A stretch of DNA of 64,000 bases from Dentipellis sp. KUC8613 (Eukaryota > Basidiomycota > Agaricomycetes > Russulales > Hericiaceae): positions 2,319,898 to 2,383,897 of the forward strand of contig NSJX01000001.1 of assembly GCA_002286715.1 (NCBI GenBank), in the 5' to 3' direction. The notes under the pieces were generated by a model, which was not told where the DNA came from, made no database searches, and saw only the letters and a list, made by a program, of their open reading frames with translations. The translations under genes were made by a program, and so were the position numbers. This document shows, in pieces, positions 1 through 11,034 of the stretch. Position 1 is the stretch's first letter; each line of letters begins with the position of its first letter.

Positions 1-1475
1 CGGAGAAGAAGCGACAAAGCTAGAGGATCGAAGTATTTCAGTGCTTGGTGCTCGGCGTGAAGGAATGTGCGGAGCTTACATTCCGCACGCCTGTAGCAAA
101 GCGATCGTCGCTGATCAGGCCCTCATGTTCATCTTTCTCAGCTTTTTCAAGCCATTGGATGCTCTCGTGGATGAACCTGCCAAGGACTTCTGCGCGGACG
201 ACATCTGCGACCGTCGTCTTGCCGCCGGTTGTAGCATCCACGACTGACGACGAGTCACGGAGGAGCTGCCCAAGGACGTCGAAGGTAGGCAAAGTTGGCG
301 GCAGCCGCGAGAGGATCTCTAGGTATGTGCTTGCGCCTTGCGGATTTGACTTGATGGGAGGCTGCGATAACAGCGCCACCAGAAGCGGGTGCGCGATAGT
401 GGGATTATGTGCGATGATGGGCGGGAGGTCTAAGGATGTTAATATTGAGGGCGAAGTTAGTTGAGAAACCAGAGGACGAAGGAGCTGGTAAATCATATGT
501 GATCAGGCGCCCATCAAAGACCACATGGGTGAGTGCGTACCCGTTGTTCTGAAAGAGTCAAGACACGTTCACGGGCGGCAAATATCAGACTCATCGCGTG
601 CGAGAGAAGCTGGATCCTTTCTTCCTCTTCAGATGAAGTCGCGAAATCTTGCGTGTCGTTAGACGCCGTAGTAGGCTTTCCTGAGCCAATAGCCATCTGG
701 CGTCCGTTGGACGAAGTTCTAGATGCATCCTGCTGCCCGACAGAACCAGAAAGCGTATCGTCTTCGAAACTGACGTGCGAGCTCAATCTATGATCGCGAT
801 CAACAGTTTGCTTCACTCACGGGTCGAAGTTGCTCTTCCCAGCAATCGCCTCTTCATCTAAGGTCAAATTAAACGCTCTCAGCCGGGGTGGAAGTGGAGA
901 ACGAGCCAATGTGGTCGGCGAGTAAGGCCCGATCTGGGGGATGTTAATCAAAGAACACCAAGCGTCGATCTGAGACTTACATCTTGTCCGTCACCTTTCA
1001 GAACCTTCCAGAGGACCCACACTAGCTGCTCATTTTCTCCGACACCACCGTTATCCGAGACCTGCTGGGCGGCGGTTCTTTCTTTTATGAATATATCGTA
1101 TAGGACAGACTTGAACGGATTAAGAGCAATCGGATGCGGGGCGTATAATGAGTACAATATATAAGCAACGAGGATTCGTTGCGAGAGCTGTCGAGCAGGT
1201 CATGGAGCAAGCATACACGTGAGTAATAAAACAAACAAGGGAACAGCGGCACTGACTTCAGTACGAGGGGAGTCCAGGAGTGGCAGCAACGCGTCCAGCG
1301 CCAGCTGAAACCGCGCGATGGGCTGAACGAGCTGAGAGAAGGCCTGCGCAGCAGTCGAACATGGCATCGTATAGGCCTTGGAGAGCAGATGGCCAACCGA
1401 GGCGCGGAGCGGGTCGCTCTGCATTTGCAGGGGCGGCGGCGCGTGGAACGCAGAGTGCGTCTGTGTAGCCTGCAT
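1..1475 (-). CDS. CNOT11: CCR4-NOT complex subunit 11-like protein, 3' end cut by window edge
   Basis: Several minus-strand exons join into a protein resembling CNOT11 (C2orf29 family), a scaffold subunit of the CCR4-NOT deadenylase complex that shortens mRNA poly(A) tails. The N-terminal helical part includes HPIALNPFKSVLYDIF (about 1,150-1,090), matching the NPF-containing helix of the family. The middle has LRAFNLTLDEEAIAGKSNFDP-like sequence (about 890-820). The C-terminal part (496-38) has PPIIAHNPTIAHPLL, YLEILSRLP and FIHESIQWLE, in the order of the conserved CNOT11 C-terminal domain. After an intron at about 82-20 the frame resumes as LCRFFS and runs off the window, so the last conserved helix and the stop are missing. 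The start is uncertain: I place it at the Met before QATQTHSAF (1,475), but the same site could be a 3' splice site with an exon upstream near 1,700. Family call is fairly sure, exon detail less so. Confidence 0.72.
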
Positions 1476-2331
1476 AGATCCGGATAATCAGCAGCGTGAC
1501 TCGCACAGAATTGGCGTATCAACGTCAGAATTGTGGGCAGTGCCTGCGCCAGTGTCGATAACGTCGTGAGCTAATTGTTGTCGTCGAGGGCAGGCCGTGC
1601 CTTTGAATTCGAGGATGACCGACCTTACCGCGAGCGCCTCGAGGCCTTGTTTGGCTGTATTTGTCTTTCGTGGCGTCCCTGGCCAGCTGAGGGAACGTTC
1701 TCCTGCTCAAAACAATAAGACGAGGTACATCTGTTCTGCTTTCGTACTATAGCCTGAAGCGAATCAGATTCTCTGACAGATGATGACAGAATTTCGCCGA
1801 AGGATCCGATGTGTGCCTACGTATAGCCGCTCCATCCTTACAGAGCGCACTGGCTTTGACCCCATCTCAGAGCACGGCCACCCACCTCAAACTTACACAT
1901 CTCAGGCCAATCTGCTTCGCAGACGTGATCGATAGACACTTCTTCAAACAGATCTATTTGTTCTGTAGCCCACCGGAAACGCCAGGTCTCTCATGCCAAC
2001 ATCCCATGCGTTTCACAATCCCACCTTATTGTATACGCACTTCGATCGTGCACCCAATCCGGAACACCATCTCCGTTATTCTGTATACCAAGGTAAGACT
2101 TTCCGGTACCTGGACAGTCTTCCGTGCTGCAAGACAATTGGGTTGACAGCCTTGAGGTAGCTGTGACCATGCGTGTCCCGCCACATGGCCATCCGCTCTG
2201 ATTGTCTGGACCGCTTGCGAAAAGGTATAAATACTGCCCATGGACGACCCAGAAACAACAAGCATCTGCTTACAGCTCTCACACCCCGGAAACCTCTTCG
2301 CACCTTCCCAGCGACACATTCCTCATTTGCA
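1476..2331. other. Intergenic region between CNOT11 and the first pheromone gene
   Basis: Divergent promoter space for the leftward CNOT11-like gene and the rightward pheromone gene. Short open frames here overlap in several frames and lack domain signal. A TATA box for the pheromone gene lies at its right end. Confidence 0.5.
2226..2233 (+). promoter_or_regulatory. TATA box of pheromone precursor 1
   Basis: TATAAATA lies 99 bp upstream of the ATG at 2,332, followed by a C/A-rich leader. The position suits a strongly expressed short fungal gene. Confidence 0.55.
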
Positions 2332-2460
2332 ATGGACGCCTTCAACAACGAGATCCTTTTTGCCTCTTCTGCGCCCTCCGTCTCGACCGAGACCACCCAA
2401 GTCCCCACGGACCTGGAGAGCAGCGGCAGTGGTGGTCACTCCTACTGCGTCATTGCTTAA
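2332..2460 (+). CDS. Mating-type lipopeptide pheromone precursor (CVIA)
   Basis: A 42-residue intronless frame starting MDAF and ending HSYCVIA. The last four residues are a CAAX box, the signal for farnesylation of the Cys, removal of the last three residues and carboxymethylation, as in all basidiomycete mating pheromones. The MD-x-F start and Ser/Thr-rich acidic pro-region are shared with the other four precursors here. In this family the mature peptide is cut after a charged pair; the likely position here is near DLES, giving a peptide ending GGHSYC. It is the outermost pheromone gene, about 5 kb from receptor 1. Its cognate receptor would be a non-self STE3 allele (family knowledge). Confidence 0.9.
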   Translation: MDAFNNEILFASSAPSVSTETTQVPTDLESSGSGGHSYCVIA

Positions 2461-3136
2461 ATCTATCCCATCACTCGTAGGTCTTGCTCTAAGGCTTCCA
2501 AGCTGAATGCCTAGCTCACCTTCCGCCTTCATAGGTGGATGTGTCAACCGACGGTTGTTGACTTGTCAATATCATCCACTCGCCCACCCGCCCAACAACC
2601 GTTATAACGTTCCTCATCTTCCTCGCGACACCTTTTCTCGCTTTGCATTTTTGCATACCTTTATTATTTCGTTCTTCACATTGCCGCCGTCTGCCGGCGC
2701 GCCACGACCCCATTCCTTCTACGTTTCTAATGACACCGGACCATCTACCTTGTAATTCTATGTAACACTATCACTATAGGCTCCTCTTTAGGTTCGCTTT
2801 TTTGAAGGGTCTGGGATAGCTACGAGTCTTCTGGGATCTAATAGGACTTCAAATAGAAGAATCGTTCTTGACTGCTTTACATTGCGTGATCTACGGAGTA
2901 TTCCCTGTGCCACTAAGACCAGAACGCGTCTACCAGAAATTTATTTGTTGTCCGATTGGACGTACGTGAGGTCAGAAGCGTTGCGGTCACAATTCCGGTG
3001 GCCTTGAGAAGAATGTACTATAGACGCGCGTCACCTAATTGAACGCGACGCGTCCCTCGCGTAATCCACGCGCGCTTGCTCTTGACTCTTGACCTCAAAC
3101 TTCAACCACCTACGTTCCCTGCGGACGCGCACAACA
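2461..3136. other. Intergenic region
   Basis: Presumed 3' UTR of pheromone gene 1 and promoter of the next gene. T/C-rich, with short open frames of no recognisable content. Confidence 0.5.
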
Positions 3137-4030
3137 ATGGACAGTACCACCGAAGCGTCTTCTGCGGAATCGTCATCGCGTGGTCGTGGAAGAGGACGAG
3201 GCCGTTCGCGCGGTGGACTGGGCAAATACCTTCGCGCTCGCGGACGCGGGCGAGGGGGCGGGCGTCTTGCCGAGTTTCGCGAGAGGCTAGTGCTGGAGGG
3301 CGAACGACCTGAAGAGCTCGATGAAGAAGAGGCAGAAGAGCTCGCGAGAAAGTACTCTCGGAGGCAGCTAGGCTCAAATGCCGATAGGTATGTCGAGCCG
3401 GAACCGGAGCTGGGGTCTGATGGTGCGTGGACTCACCGCAATTCTGCACACATCTGGCTAATGCAACGCGATAGGCGAAGAGATTGTTGAACCCGAGGTT
3501 GATCTATCTCAGTTCTTGGAGAGACAGAAGCTCGAGGATACCCCCGCAGTGGCCCTCGCCTCACCGGCAGAAGAAGACGATGAGGATGTGGACCACAGCC
3601 TTGCACACATATCCGGGAAAGTGAAGCCACTTGAATCACAGTCGCGAAAAGGCAAAGTTCAGCAGATCGAATGGGACGCGGGTCTAGCAGAAATGAGTCG
3701 GGAGAAGGCAGTAGCAGAAGCGCACTGGGGTGCGTAAACGCACGACCTTCGCTGCCGCCAGTGTGGACTGAACCTACCCTCATAGACTTGAAGGCTCGAT
3801 TTCGTGCCAATCAATCCCACCAGAAAGGGAGAAATGTTGCCCGTGGTGGGAAGACAGGTCGCTCTGATAGGAGACAGGGTAAGGCGAGCTCACCTAGAAA
3901 TCTACGATTTGCTCTCACGGTCACACTAGAGAAACTTGTTACAGCGGCACCCCCTCTTCCGGGAGGGCCTGAGCCGTCCAGTGATCCAAAGGTTCAGATG
4001 GAAGATTTCTTGGATGAACTGTTAGGATGA
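3137..4030 (+). CDS. Conserved RG-rich protein of unknown function
   Basis: The first exon starts at 3,137 (MDSTTEAS) and has an RG-repeat basic region (about residues 15-50, RGRGRGRGRSRGG then RARGRGRGGG), followed by an acidic stretch (EELDEEEAEELARKYSRR). An intron at about 3,422-3,473 leads to IVEPEVDLSQFLERQ, a second acidic patch and KGKVQQIEWDAGLAEM. Further small introns near 3,733 and 3,880 lead to DLKARFRANQ and a C-terminal MEDFLDELLG ending at 4,030. About 255 residues. RG repeats suggest RNA binding or arginine methylation. Patchwise conservation of acidic and aromatic motifs suggests a real nuclear protein, probably widespread in basidiomycetes, but I cannot name the family. Confidence 0.7.
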
Positions 4031-4667
4031 TTTTGACTACTGCCATTACATCCTTTGCATGGAGGTGGGTGACCCATCTACCTGTTCTCGGACTGCGCCC
4101 GTTTCTGCGTTCGTGTAGTCCCGCCTTACGATGTTATCCTCCAGGCTCGCTTGCACCATTTGATTCCGGAGATCGGATCATAAACGAGATCGATAACGAT
4201 GCTCGAGCTCGCTGCGGGGCTGCCCCGCCCGCTCCTGCACGCCGCCGACACTTGACGCGGTGGCCAAGGGCGCTCATAATACAACTCTGCCCACGGAGCT
4301 CCAGTTTACGATCACACAGAACTCAAGCAAAATATATGGTGTATTACCACAACGGATGATACAAGAAGAACGAAATCCGAACGCCCAACCTATCAGCGAG
4401 CCCAAATAAATATTGCTACACCCAGCTAACAGTCGCGATATCGCCGAGCTGGTATGTGAAGATAGTATGACTAAGGCTACAGAATGGATTCCGACGGGAC
4501 TCCTGGCGGGGAACATGTGAAAACAGAAAGAGTGTCGATGGATGGATGGAAAGGTAGAGGGGAATTGTTGCTTGCGCGCAGCGCTGGTTTGGGCTGTAGC
4601 TCATAAGGATTAACCCGGCTTTCAGAAGGATACTATCCGTACTCACTGTGGAGGGGTTGCACGAAGT
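4031..4667. other. Intergenic region
   Basis: Between the RG-rich gene and pheromone gene 2, which converge. No convincing frame and no receptor-like or CAAX-ended peptide on either strand. Confidence 0.5.
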
Positions 4668-4796
4668 TCAGGCAATGACGCAGTAAACGCCGGGGCGCCA
4701 CTGGCTGTCTTCGTTCACGGGGAATGTGTCGCCGTCGTCGCCCGTGACGGCAAGGGAGTCGACAATCCCGATGGGTAATGTTGCAAAATCGTCCAT
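4668..4796 (-). CDS. Mating-type lipopeptide pheromone precursor (CVIA)
   Basis: A 42-residue intronless minus-strand frame too short for usual gene calling. It starts MDDFATLP, has an acidic middle (VTGDDGDTF) and ends WRPGVYCVIA, with the same CAAX box as precursors 1 and 5. The mature peptide is predicted to start just after the acidic pair NED, giving about nine residues ending in a farnesylated Cys (inferred from the family's processing rule). A TTTAAAGG element about 150 bp upstream (near 4,948) may be its TATA-like box. It points left, away from receptor 1, together with precursor 3. Confidence 0.87.
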   Translation of the reverse strand: MDDFATLPIGIVDSLAVTGDDGDTFPVNEDSQWRPGVYCVIA

Positions 4797-6400
4797 ACAA
4801 GAAGGTAGGGATTGTTTGACTTCTGATTATGATGAGACACGGAGATGATGAGAGCGTGTCAAGGAACTGACTTCGTTTGAGCAGGATACTGGATGCGCGA
4901 GGGAAAGGCTCAAGTGGTACTTGCGGATAGGTCGTGAGTGTCAAGCCTTTAAGGCCTCAGAGACTTTTGTCCGATCGCTTTCGGCGCTGATTCGGATGAA
5001 AGCACCCCATTGTCTGTGTTAACAACTCCGCGATCAACACGCGGACCTTATTGTTTTCCAAAAATGGACAAATTCAAAGGTACCGCGCGGCGAACGCCGG
5101 TCGCGACCTTTTTCCCACGGTCGACGCTGCAGCCGCTCGTACTAGCCCCCCACCTCAGGCAAGGTTGGGCTTTCTGGAAAGACAAGTGCTTTCGCATCAC
5201 TGGCCCTTTGCTTTGCTTTGCTTTGACCAGAATCATGCTGTCCAATCACTCGATGTCGCCAAATATGAGACACCGCAATATTTCCATTTCCTCACCCCCC
5301 GAGTCGGACCACCAAAGCCTTCGGCTCCCCGACTGGGCCGCCTTCCGATCTGCGCGCAAGAGACTGATTTGTTTTGATACTTGTGTATTTCACAGACGTC
5401 GCGAGACAGACCAATGCAGCCCACAATCTCGGCATAACAGAACACCACCTGAGTTACGACCTCTTTGACGTCCCAAATTTGTCGCCGAGCGGAATCAGAA
5501 GCAAATGCGCGTTCTACTGCGAAGGAGGTGAGTTGGGAAAAGCGCGCTCAGCAATATGGTGAAACGCGCGGTCCAACGGCTATGAGCAATGCCATACGAG
5601 TCGGTAATGAGTGGGCGATGTACTGATTTTCTGGACCCGACCCTTGGTTGATCTAATTCGATATCGATAGGTTTAAAGTTGCCCCCCGGGCTCGGCGGAG
5701 CCGACGAGACGCTTGACCCTCTGGGGACTACGCTTTTGGGGTTTCGTCCGTGGCTGCTGCGGAGGAAGGGAGTTCCCCTCACTCTCGAGACGACGAATGT
5801 ACGATCGTAGTAGGGTAGTATCCGCACCCCCAACCAGTTCGAACAAATGCTTGCGCTGCCTCAAAGCCGGCTCCAGAGCGCATTCTTGTACGTCCTGTTT
5901 CAAAGCTCAGCCTATTGTACCATAGTTGCATTGTGTTTCCAGCGCATACCCGCATCAACTATCTCAAACCAGAACCTCTGAATATCGCGCTGTAAACTTC
6001 ACGAAGTGACGCCCATAATTATGCCCAGAGTGGACGCACAGCGTCAAAACTGTAGATGTATTGGCCGGAAGCGCACTGCCAGACGTAAAGGCCAAGCAAA
6101 ATGGAGTAACGAAAGATATTGTGACGATCGAGATACGGGCAACACGGAATAAAGGAGGGATAGATAAATGACCGAGGGCGCAAAGGCTAGCGATACATGG
6201 CGAAGGAGGCGAAGTGGGGGACTAAGGATACACCAGTATAAATATTGCCTCTATGGCACGACGTCCGGCCAACGTGACGAAACCGAGGCAATAAGTTACG
6301 GGTCAGGAGGTTGGTAATCGGTTGTTGTATATGAATGCTGAGCTAGAAATCAGCACGGTTCCCCGCTCGCGCAGAAATTAGAAGACATACACCGGTATGC
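4797..6400. other. Intergenic region between pheromone genes 2 and 3
   Basis: 1.6 kb with many short overlapping frames on both strands but none with domain, membrane or CAAX character. A C-rich stretch lies near 5,140-5,350. I looked for further MD-x-F starts and C-aliphatic-aliphatic-X ends and found none. Confidence 0.5.
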
Positions 6401-6562
6401 TCATGCTATGATGCAGAAGCTTCCGAATGTTCCAGACAGATGATCTGAGTCAATGAGGACGGACAGATCGTCCTCTATCGAAGATATGGAGATACTGTCG
6501 GGGGAGATGCTGTCGCCAACACTGATAACGTCGAACGACGTGAGATCGGTTAATACGTCCAT
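6401..6562 (-). CDS. Mating-type lipopeptide pheromone precursor (CIIA)
   Basis: A 53-residue intronless minus-strand frame starting MDVLTDLTSFD and ending GSFCIIA. CIIA is a valid CAAX farnesylation box, though different from the CVIA of three of the others. The pro-region is rich in Asp, Ser and Ile. A DH pair before LSGTFGSFC fits the charged dipeptide at which basidiomycete pheromones are cut. A TATA-like box lies about 110 bp upstream. It is about 1 kb from receptor 1 (7,579) and on the same strand, so it is the likeliest partner gene of that receptor within one B subunit. Confidence 0.88.
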   Translation of the reverse strand: MDVLTDLTSFDVISVGDSISPDSISISSIEDDLSVLIDSDHLSGTFGSFCIIA

Positions 6563-7578
6563 AGGTGGGCAGTGGAGCAAAGGAGACGCTGAGAGCGGAG
6601 GTGCAAGGAAGCTTGTGCAAGCCGGAGCGAGTGCTAGACGAGGAGAGTATTAATCTGCGTTCTGTTGAGAGCCCTTTTATATGAAAAATATACCATGCGG
6701 ACGCCGCATTGTTCGACCTGATGATCCGAGAGAACAAAAAGCCTGCACAGTACGGGACGTCCGGAAGAAGCGCCCATGAACAATGGGTCGATGTTTAAAA
6801 TTTTGACACTCCGCTTGGCACATGTGATGTCTCGGCTAGTGTCCAGACTCCACGCGTTTATTTAATTCCCGCCGACAGTACTTGTTCAGGGTGAAATACC
6901 GATATATCATATATGAATCCCAGCTCGGCCGACATCGACAGAGATACTATATAGCCATGCAGCGCAGGGAACCCTGCACTGTCCCCTGTATGTATATGTA
7001 TACACAGGTGGGCTCACGACGCTGTGTCCGCTGTATTGACTGTACAACTTGCTCACATTGCTGAGGTTTGACACGATTATCTGGGTCACATATTTCGTTT
7101 TGACACGCGTTTGTGTCGAGAAAAATGATTCGAAGGATTGACAGCGTCGCGGTACTTTTGTCACGTGCACCTATTAGTACACGAGTTGTCTTAACACCAC
7201 AGAAAAGCCATGTCGGCAGAGAAGACTGGAATTAAACCACCAGTTGCCAGTGACCGATAGGGGGTTGAAGAATCGGGTCTTCACGAGAACCAGGCACTTA
7301 AATGGCTTCAGTGATACAGTGATTGCAAATCATTTGCGCAGAGGGACATAGACTGGGAGGATCCGAAGAGAATGCATCTATTAGGGATACAGCAAATTTG
7401 GGAACGAGATGATGGCGGAAGTAAGATTTATGTATGTCGAGTCAGTGCAAGCCGGAGTATTGATACAAATAACAACTGGACGTCATAGCGTGACGCATAC
7501 GAAGGATAATACGATACATGGTTTCAGACGTAGACGGGACATCAATGCATCAAGTCCAAGGGAGGCCCGAGAGTCATG
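6563..7578. other. Intergenic region between pheromone gene 3 and receptor 1
   Basis: Holds the promoter of pheromone gene 3 (left end) and the 3' end of receptor 1 (right end). Nothing else is recognisable; short open frames have no shared features with pheromones or receptors. Confidence 0.5.
6672..6682 (-). promoter_or_regulatory. TATA box of pheromone precursor 3
   Basis: On the minus strand the sequence reads ATATAAAAGGG, about 110 bp upstream of the ATG at 6,562. Spacing matches that of pheromone gene 1. Confidence 0.55.
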
Positions 7579-9179
7579 TTAACAAGGGATGCCAGGGGGA
7601 GTATGAAGGAACAGTACAGGAGGTTCAGACGCAGAAGCAATCGGTGGGGGTGTGACAACGTTGTGCGAAGATGGCTCGGTTGAGTATGATATGTACGCAT
7701 CTTCATTAAACCCATCGCTCATTGAGGAAGGGGAAGAGGCCTGTCCTTTCTCGATGTCGAGGCCTACGGACGGCAAGGTAAGAGTATCCGGGCGCCGCGG
7801 ATATTCTGCCGGAGGTTTGACAGATCCGGGTAGTGATCTAGAGAATGAAAGCGTAGCGCTCTTCGAAGCGGACCTAGTGGCATTATGAGGATTGCAATAA
7901 GACGCGGGATCCACCAGAAACTTACGTGATACATGGAACGGGAGCTGCTCTCGAACTACGTCCTTGAAACCCAGAGGTCGTGGCAACCCAGCGGAACACC
8001 ATGCAATAATGCCTCCGTGCTTCACTAGCAAAGCCGAAAAGTGCAAAGAATAGGAATGCACAGGCGGGGTATAGCCATCTGCTGAGCTCCACGGAGACCT
8101 CAAACGCCTTTTCCGTTCTCCAAACTGCAGAAGGGATCAAATCCACGCGCCCAAAATCAAAATGTGTGTCGGCCCACGACTTCCAAGGTTCCAATTCCAC
8201 ACCGTCAGTGTTGATGTAGATGCTATACGCGGAAATCGGAATGGTGCATGCCATTTCGATACAAGCAAGGGCCATTAGCCGGAAATACCGATTGACATTT
8301 AATGGCGTGTTGGAAGAGAGCAGATCCGAAAACGAAGCACGACGATGGAGAAAGGATCGCAGAGTCAATGCTGAGACATTGTTTATTAGCACCGGAGAGC
8401 GTATTGCGCAGTGTCGACCTACCAGCATACACGAAAGAGACGCAGCCTAATAGAGATGGCCACATAAAAACAAGCGGATAGGCAGCTGGCGTATTGAAGA
8501 TGACGGGACTACAGCCTACGTCCTCCAAGATGTTAAATCGGTGGCCTGTATACTTGGATATCAGACACCGAGCGGGAATGAGGCCTCAGAGTGCGTACCT
8601 TGAACAACGACGTCTACGATACGCAACAACAGGCCGTTAGCAAGCCTGATGTAGCTGAGATATCACATCACTCACGAAATATCATGACAAGCACAGGGAT
8701 CCCCAAACCTATAGCGAGATCGATCAGAATAGCTCTACGCTTCTATACAGATTATCAGCACATAAAACAAACGTTACAAACGACGACGAAACGTACATCT
8801 TGCAGGTTTATGGCGACGGTCTTAATCGCAGTTATACTATACAGGCGAAGGTTAATGCAGAGAGACGAAGCGGGTATACCAACGCCAGCTCCGATGAGAA
8901 ACTTTGTCGCTGTGAGTGAAGGCAGTCAGTGCAATATCTTAGACGCAAACCTCAATTGAGATACTCACAGATATCACACCACAGAGGAGCAAGGTTGCGG
9001 ACATTGTTATTCCAGACAATGGAGTCGACGAACTGAATCAGACACGACAACGAAGTCCAGAATATGTAGAGGCAAGTGCCGGAATTCCAAGCTTGTAGGT
9101 GCCACGGCAAAGGAACGAGTGAGACGATGAAACCAAGGAATGCCATAGTGGGATACAACGGATAAGTGGGGTCGGCCAT
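7579..9179 (-). CDS. STE3: STE3-type pheromone receptor 1
   Basis: Seven-transmembrane GPCR that binds farnesylated peptide pheromone and signals through a heterotrimeric G protein to the mating MAP kinase cascade. Exons on the minus strand start MADPTYPLYP and continue VPLPWHLQAWNSGTCLYIFW in TM1-TM2, then VDSIVWNN and PLWCDI before the first internal intron. Later exons give INRRLY-type loop sequence, GHRFNILEDVGC, then RSFLHRRASFSDLL, NRYFRLMALACIEMACTIPISAYSIYIN (TM6 region, interrupted here for length) and VELSRWLYPACAFLFFALFGFASEARRHY (TM7). A last intron at about 7,926-7,877 joins to a Ser/Pro-rich cytoplasmic tail ending HTPPGIPC. The motif set is that of canonical B-locus receptors, shared with receptors 2 and 5. 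It is flanked by pheromone genes 3 and 4. Confidence 0.92.
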
Positions 9180-9807
9180 TTGAGCTGTGTGCAGCCCGGG
9201 CAAGCGGTGTGTGTAGGGAAAATGTGTAAATATTCCATCTTTAGACTTATAACGGTTGAGAACAATGGATGCAGAATGAGCTGGCCGCCGCATCAGGAAA
9301 GCTTCATTGTGCTTACGTAATATTTGTTCCGCTTCCTTTAGAAGTCACTTTACCGCACTCGTATATAGTTAGAGATGCGGGGTGTCGCATATGTTGGGTG
9401 AATGTACGAGTGTAATATGCAGTACAGTCACTGACATTATAGTCGCAATGAACAATCAGCTGTTGTATGTGTGTTCTGACGACATAGAGTGATTTTGTAT
9501 ATGGCGGGATGACATTGTCATATGAATGTGTCATGCCTCATTGCGGGCCTTGCCGAGGCTTGCTTGCGGCGCTAGCCATTGTTCTCCCATTAGACGCTTT
9601 TCCCACGAATCGTTCTCATCAAAGCAATCGATACCGGTACGGCCCTCCATAATAAAGGGCCATTGTTGTTCGGAATCCGGCATACAATCGTTCCCGTCAC
9701 AGCATTGTTCAATTCCTTTAAAAGCGGGGCAGGATCCGCTAAACAACGCATCTTTGCACACCCTCGACGCAGCTAACACTACACGAGTCTGCCTCGACCG
9801 ACATCTC
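9180..9807. other. Divergent intergenic region between receptor 1 and pheromone gene 4
   Basis: The receptor runs left and the pheromone gene runs right, so this 0.6 kb holds both promoters. A TTTAAAAG element at about 9,716 is a plausible TATA-like box for the pheromone gene. Confidence 0.5.
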
Positions 9808-9933
9808 ATGGACAACTTTATCTTATCCGCTGACCTCGGGTCACTCTCTTCATCTTCGGAATCATATGACATACCTCTGGACGCAGAGCATTATGGCGCG
9901 AGTACCACGGTCGCTTGGTGTACCATTTCTTAA
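9808..9933 (+). CDS. Mating-type lipopeptide pheromone precursor (CTIS)
   Basis: A 41-residue frame beginning MDNFILSADL and ending TVAWCTIS. CTIS is an acceptable farnesylation CAAX box (small residue, aliphatic, Ser). An EH pair before YGASTTVAWC matches the charged dipeptide processing site seen in many basidiomycete precursors, predicting a ten-residue mature peptide. The open frame extends upstream, but the internal Met at 9,808 is chosen because MD-x-F is the start of the other four precursors and the TATA-like element lies about 90 bp before it. The nearest receptors are receptor 1, divergently transcribed, and receptor 2. Confidence 0.85.
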   Translation: MDNFILSADLGSLSSSSESYDIPLDAEHYGASTTVAWCTIS

Positions 9934-11034
9934 CGGATATTTGTGGACAACGGTGAGGAAACTCCTTTCGGACCGCCTTGCGACCTTTTCTAATCCCGTC
10001 CGCTACAGACGATGTGGACTGAAATGGTTGCGCTCTGTGCCCTTTGTATCCGTCTCAAATGTATCGTTAGCGTGAGTCTCAGGAGCTGCTTTTCTGTGCT
10101 ACCTGAAATGACCGTCGGATCCCCAGCTATCCTCTTGTGCCACCCCCCCGCCGATGAACAAGCATATTTCTTCTCAGCGGGATCCGTCAACTCGTCGCAG
10201 GGCGACGCCAAAATCTCCATATCCTTCGAATTTCTTTTTCTATCATCGCGTACTTTCATGTCAATTTATTTTCTATTTCTATTAAGACTCATTACATGCA
10301 TAACCTTCGAGCTCGTTTTCGCCTGAGGTTGATGATTCATGATCAACACTAACCATATGGTATCGACTGTGATTTTTCTGCGAGACGCAAAGGAAATGAT
10401 AGTTTACTTTTGTCGTGTCGCTTCTATGTATGTCCTACTAGCATGGAAGGTTTGTACGGCTCTCAACCACGTTAGCTGGTCTTACTAGTAAAGCCCGCTT
10501 CTCTTGTCAGAGGGGGGAATTAAAAGTCTAAGAACCCCTAGGCCTGCCCTTATCGTCTACAGTTTTTCGTAGACCGATGGTCTGCGTACATGTGCAAACG
10601 CCAGGTTGAGCCCTATGCAGTTGAGGCAGCCGCCGTTACTAAAAACTTGTTTCATTTTGAGGAGAATAAGCAGGCGCACACCAAATCGTTTTCTGTCTCA
10701 GTGTAGTCCGGAATTTGAAGGAATGAAGAAAGGAAGGTTCATTTCGGTGCGGTCCCATTGTATGAATTTCAAGTCCGCACTCTGAAGATCTGACCAACGG
10801 CGCCGCATCAGCGTGGGAGGGTTGGCTGTACGGGGAATGCCGAGCCCATCTGATAGCTTACCATTGTTCTCGTCTCCCGCCTCCGGGCTCATGATTTATT
10901 GTTCTCCTAAAGCATATGGCATCTCTATAGCTTTAAATAAGTAGCCTTCGCGACTTTCGCCAACCAGTCAACCGTCCCTCATCCTCCAGCGTCACCCAAG
11001 CCCCTTGTCTTTACCCCAATTCCATCTCGCCAAC
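9934..11034. other. Intergenic region between pheromone genes 4 and 5
   Basis: 1.1 kb. A TTTAAATA-like element at 10,932-10,940, about 95 bp before the next ATG, is a probable TATA-like box of pheromone gene 5. Otherwise only short frames without features. Confidence 0.5.

Noticed and set aside
5010..5925. Run of open frames upstream of pheromone gene 3, considered as a gene
   Set aside because: Frames overlap on both strands, products have no domain or membrane segments, and no splice series joins them.
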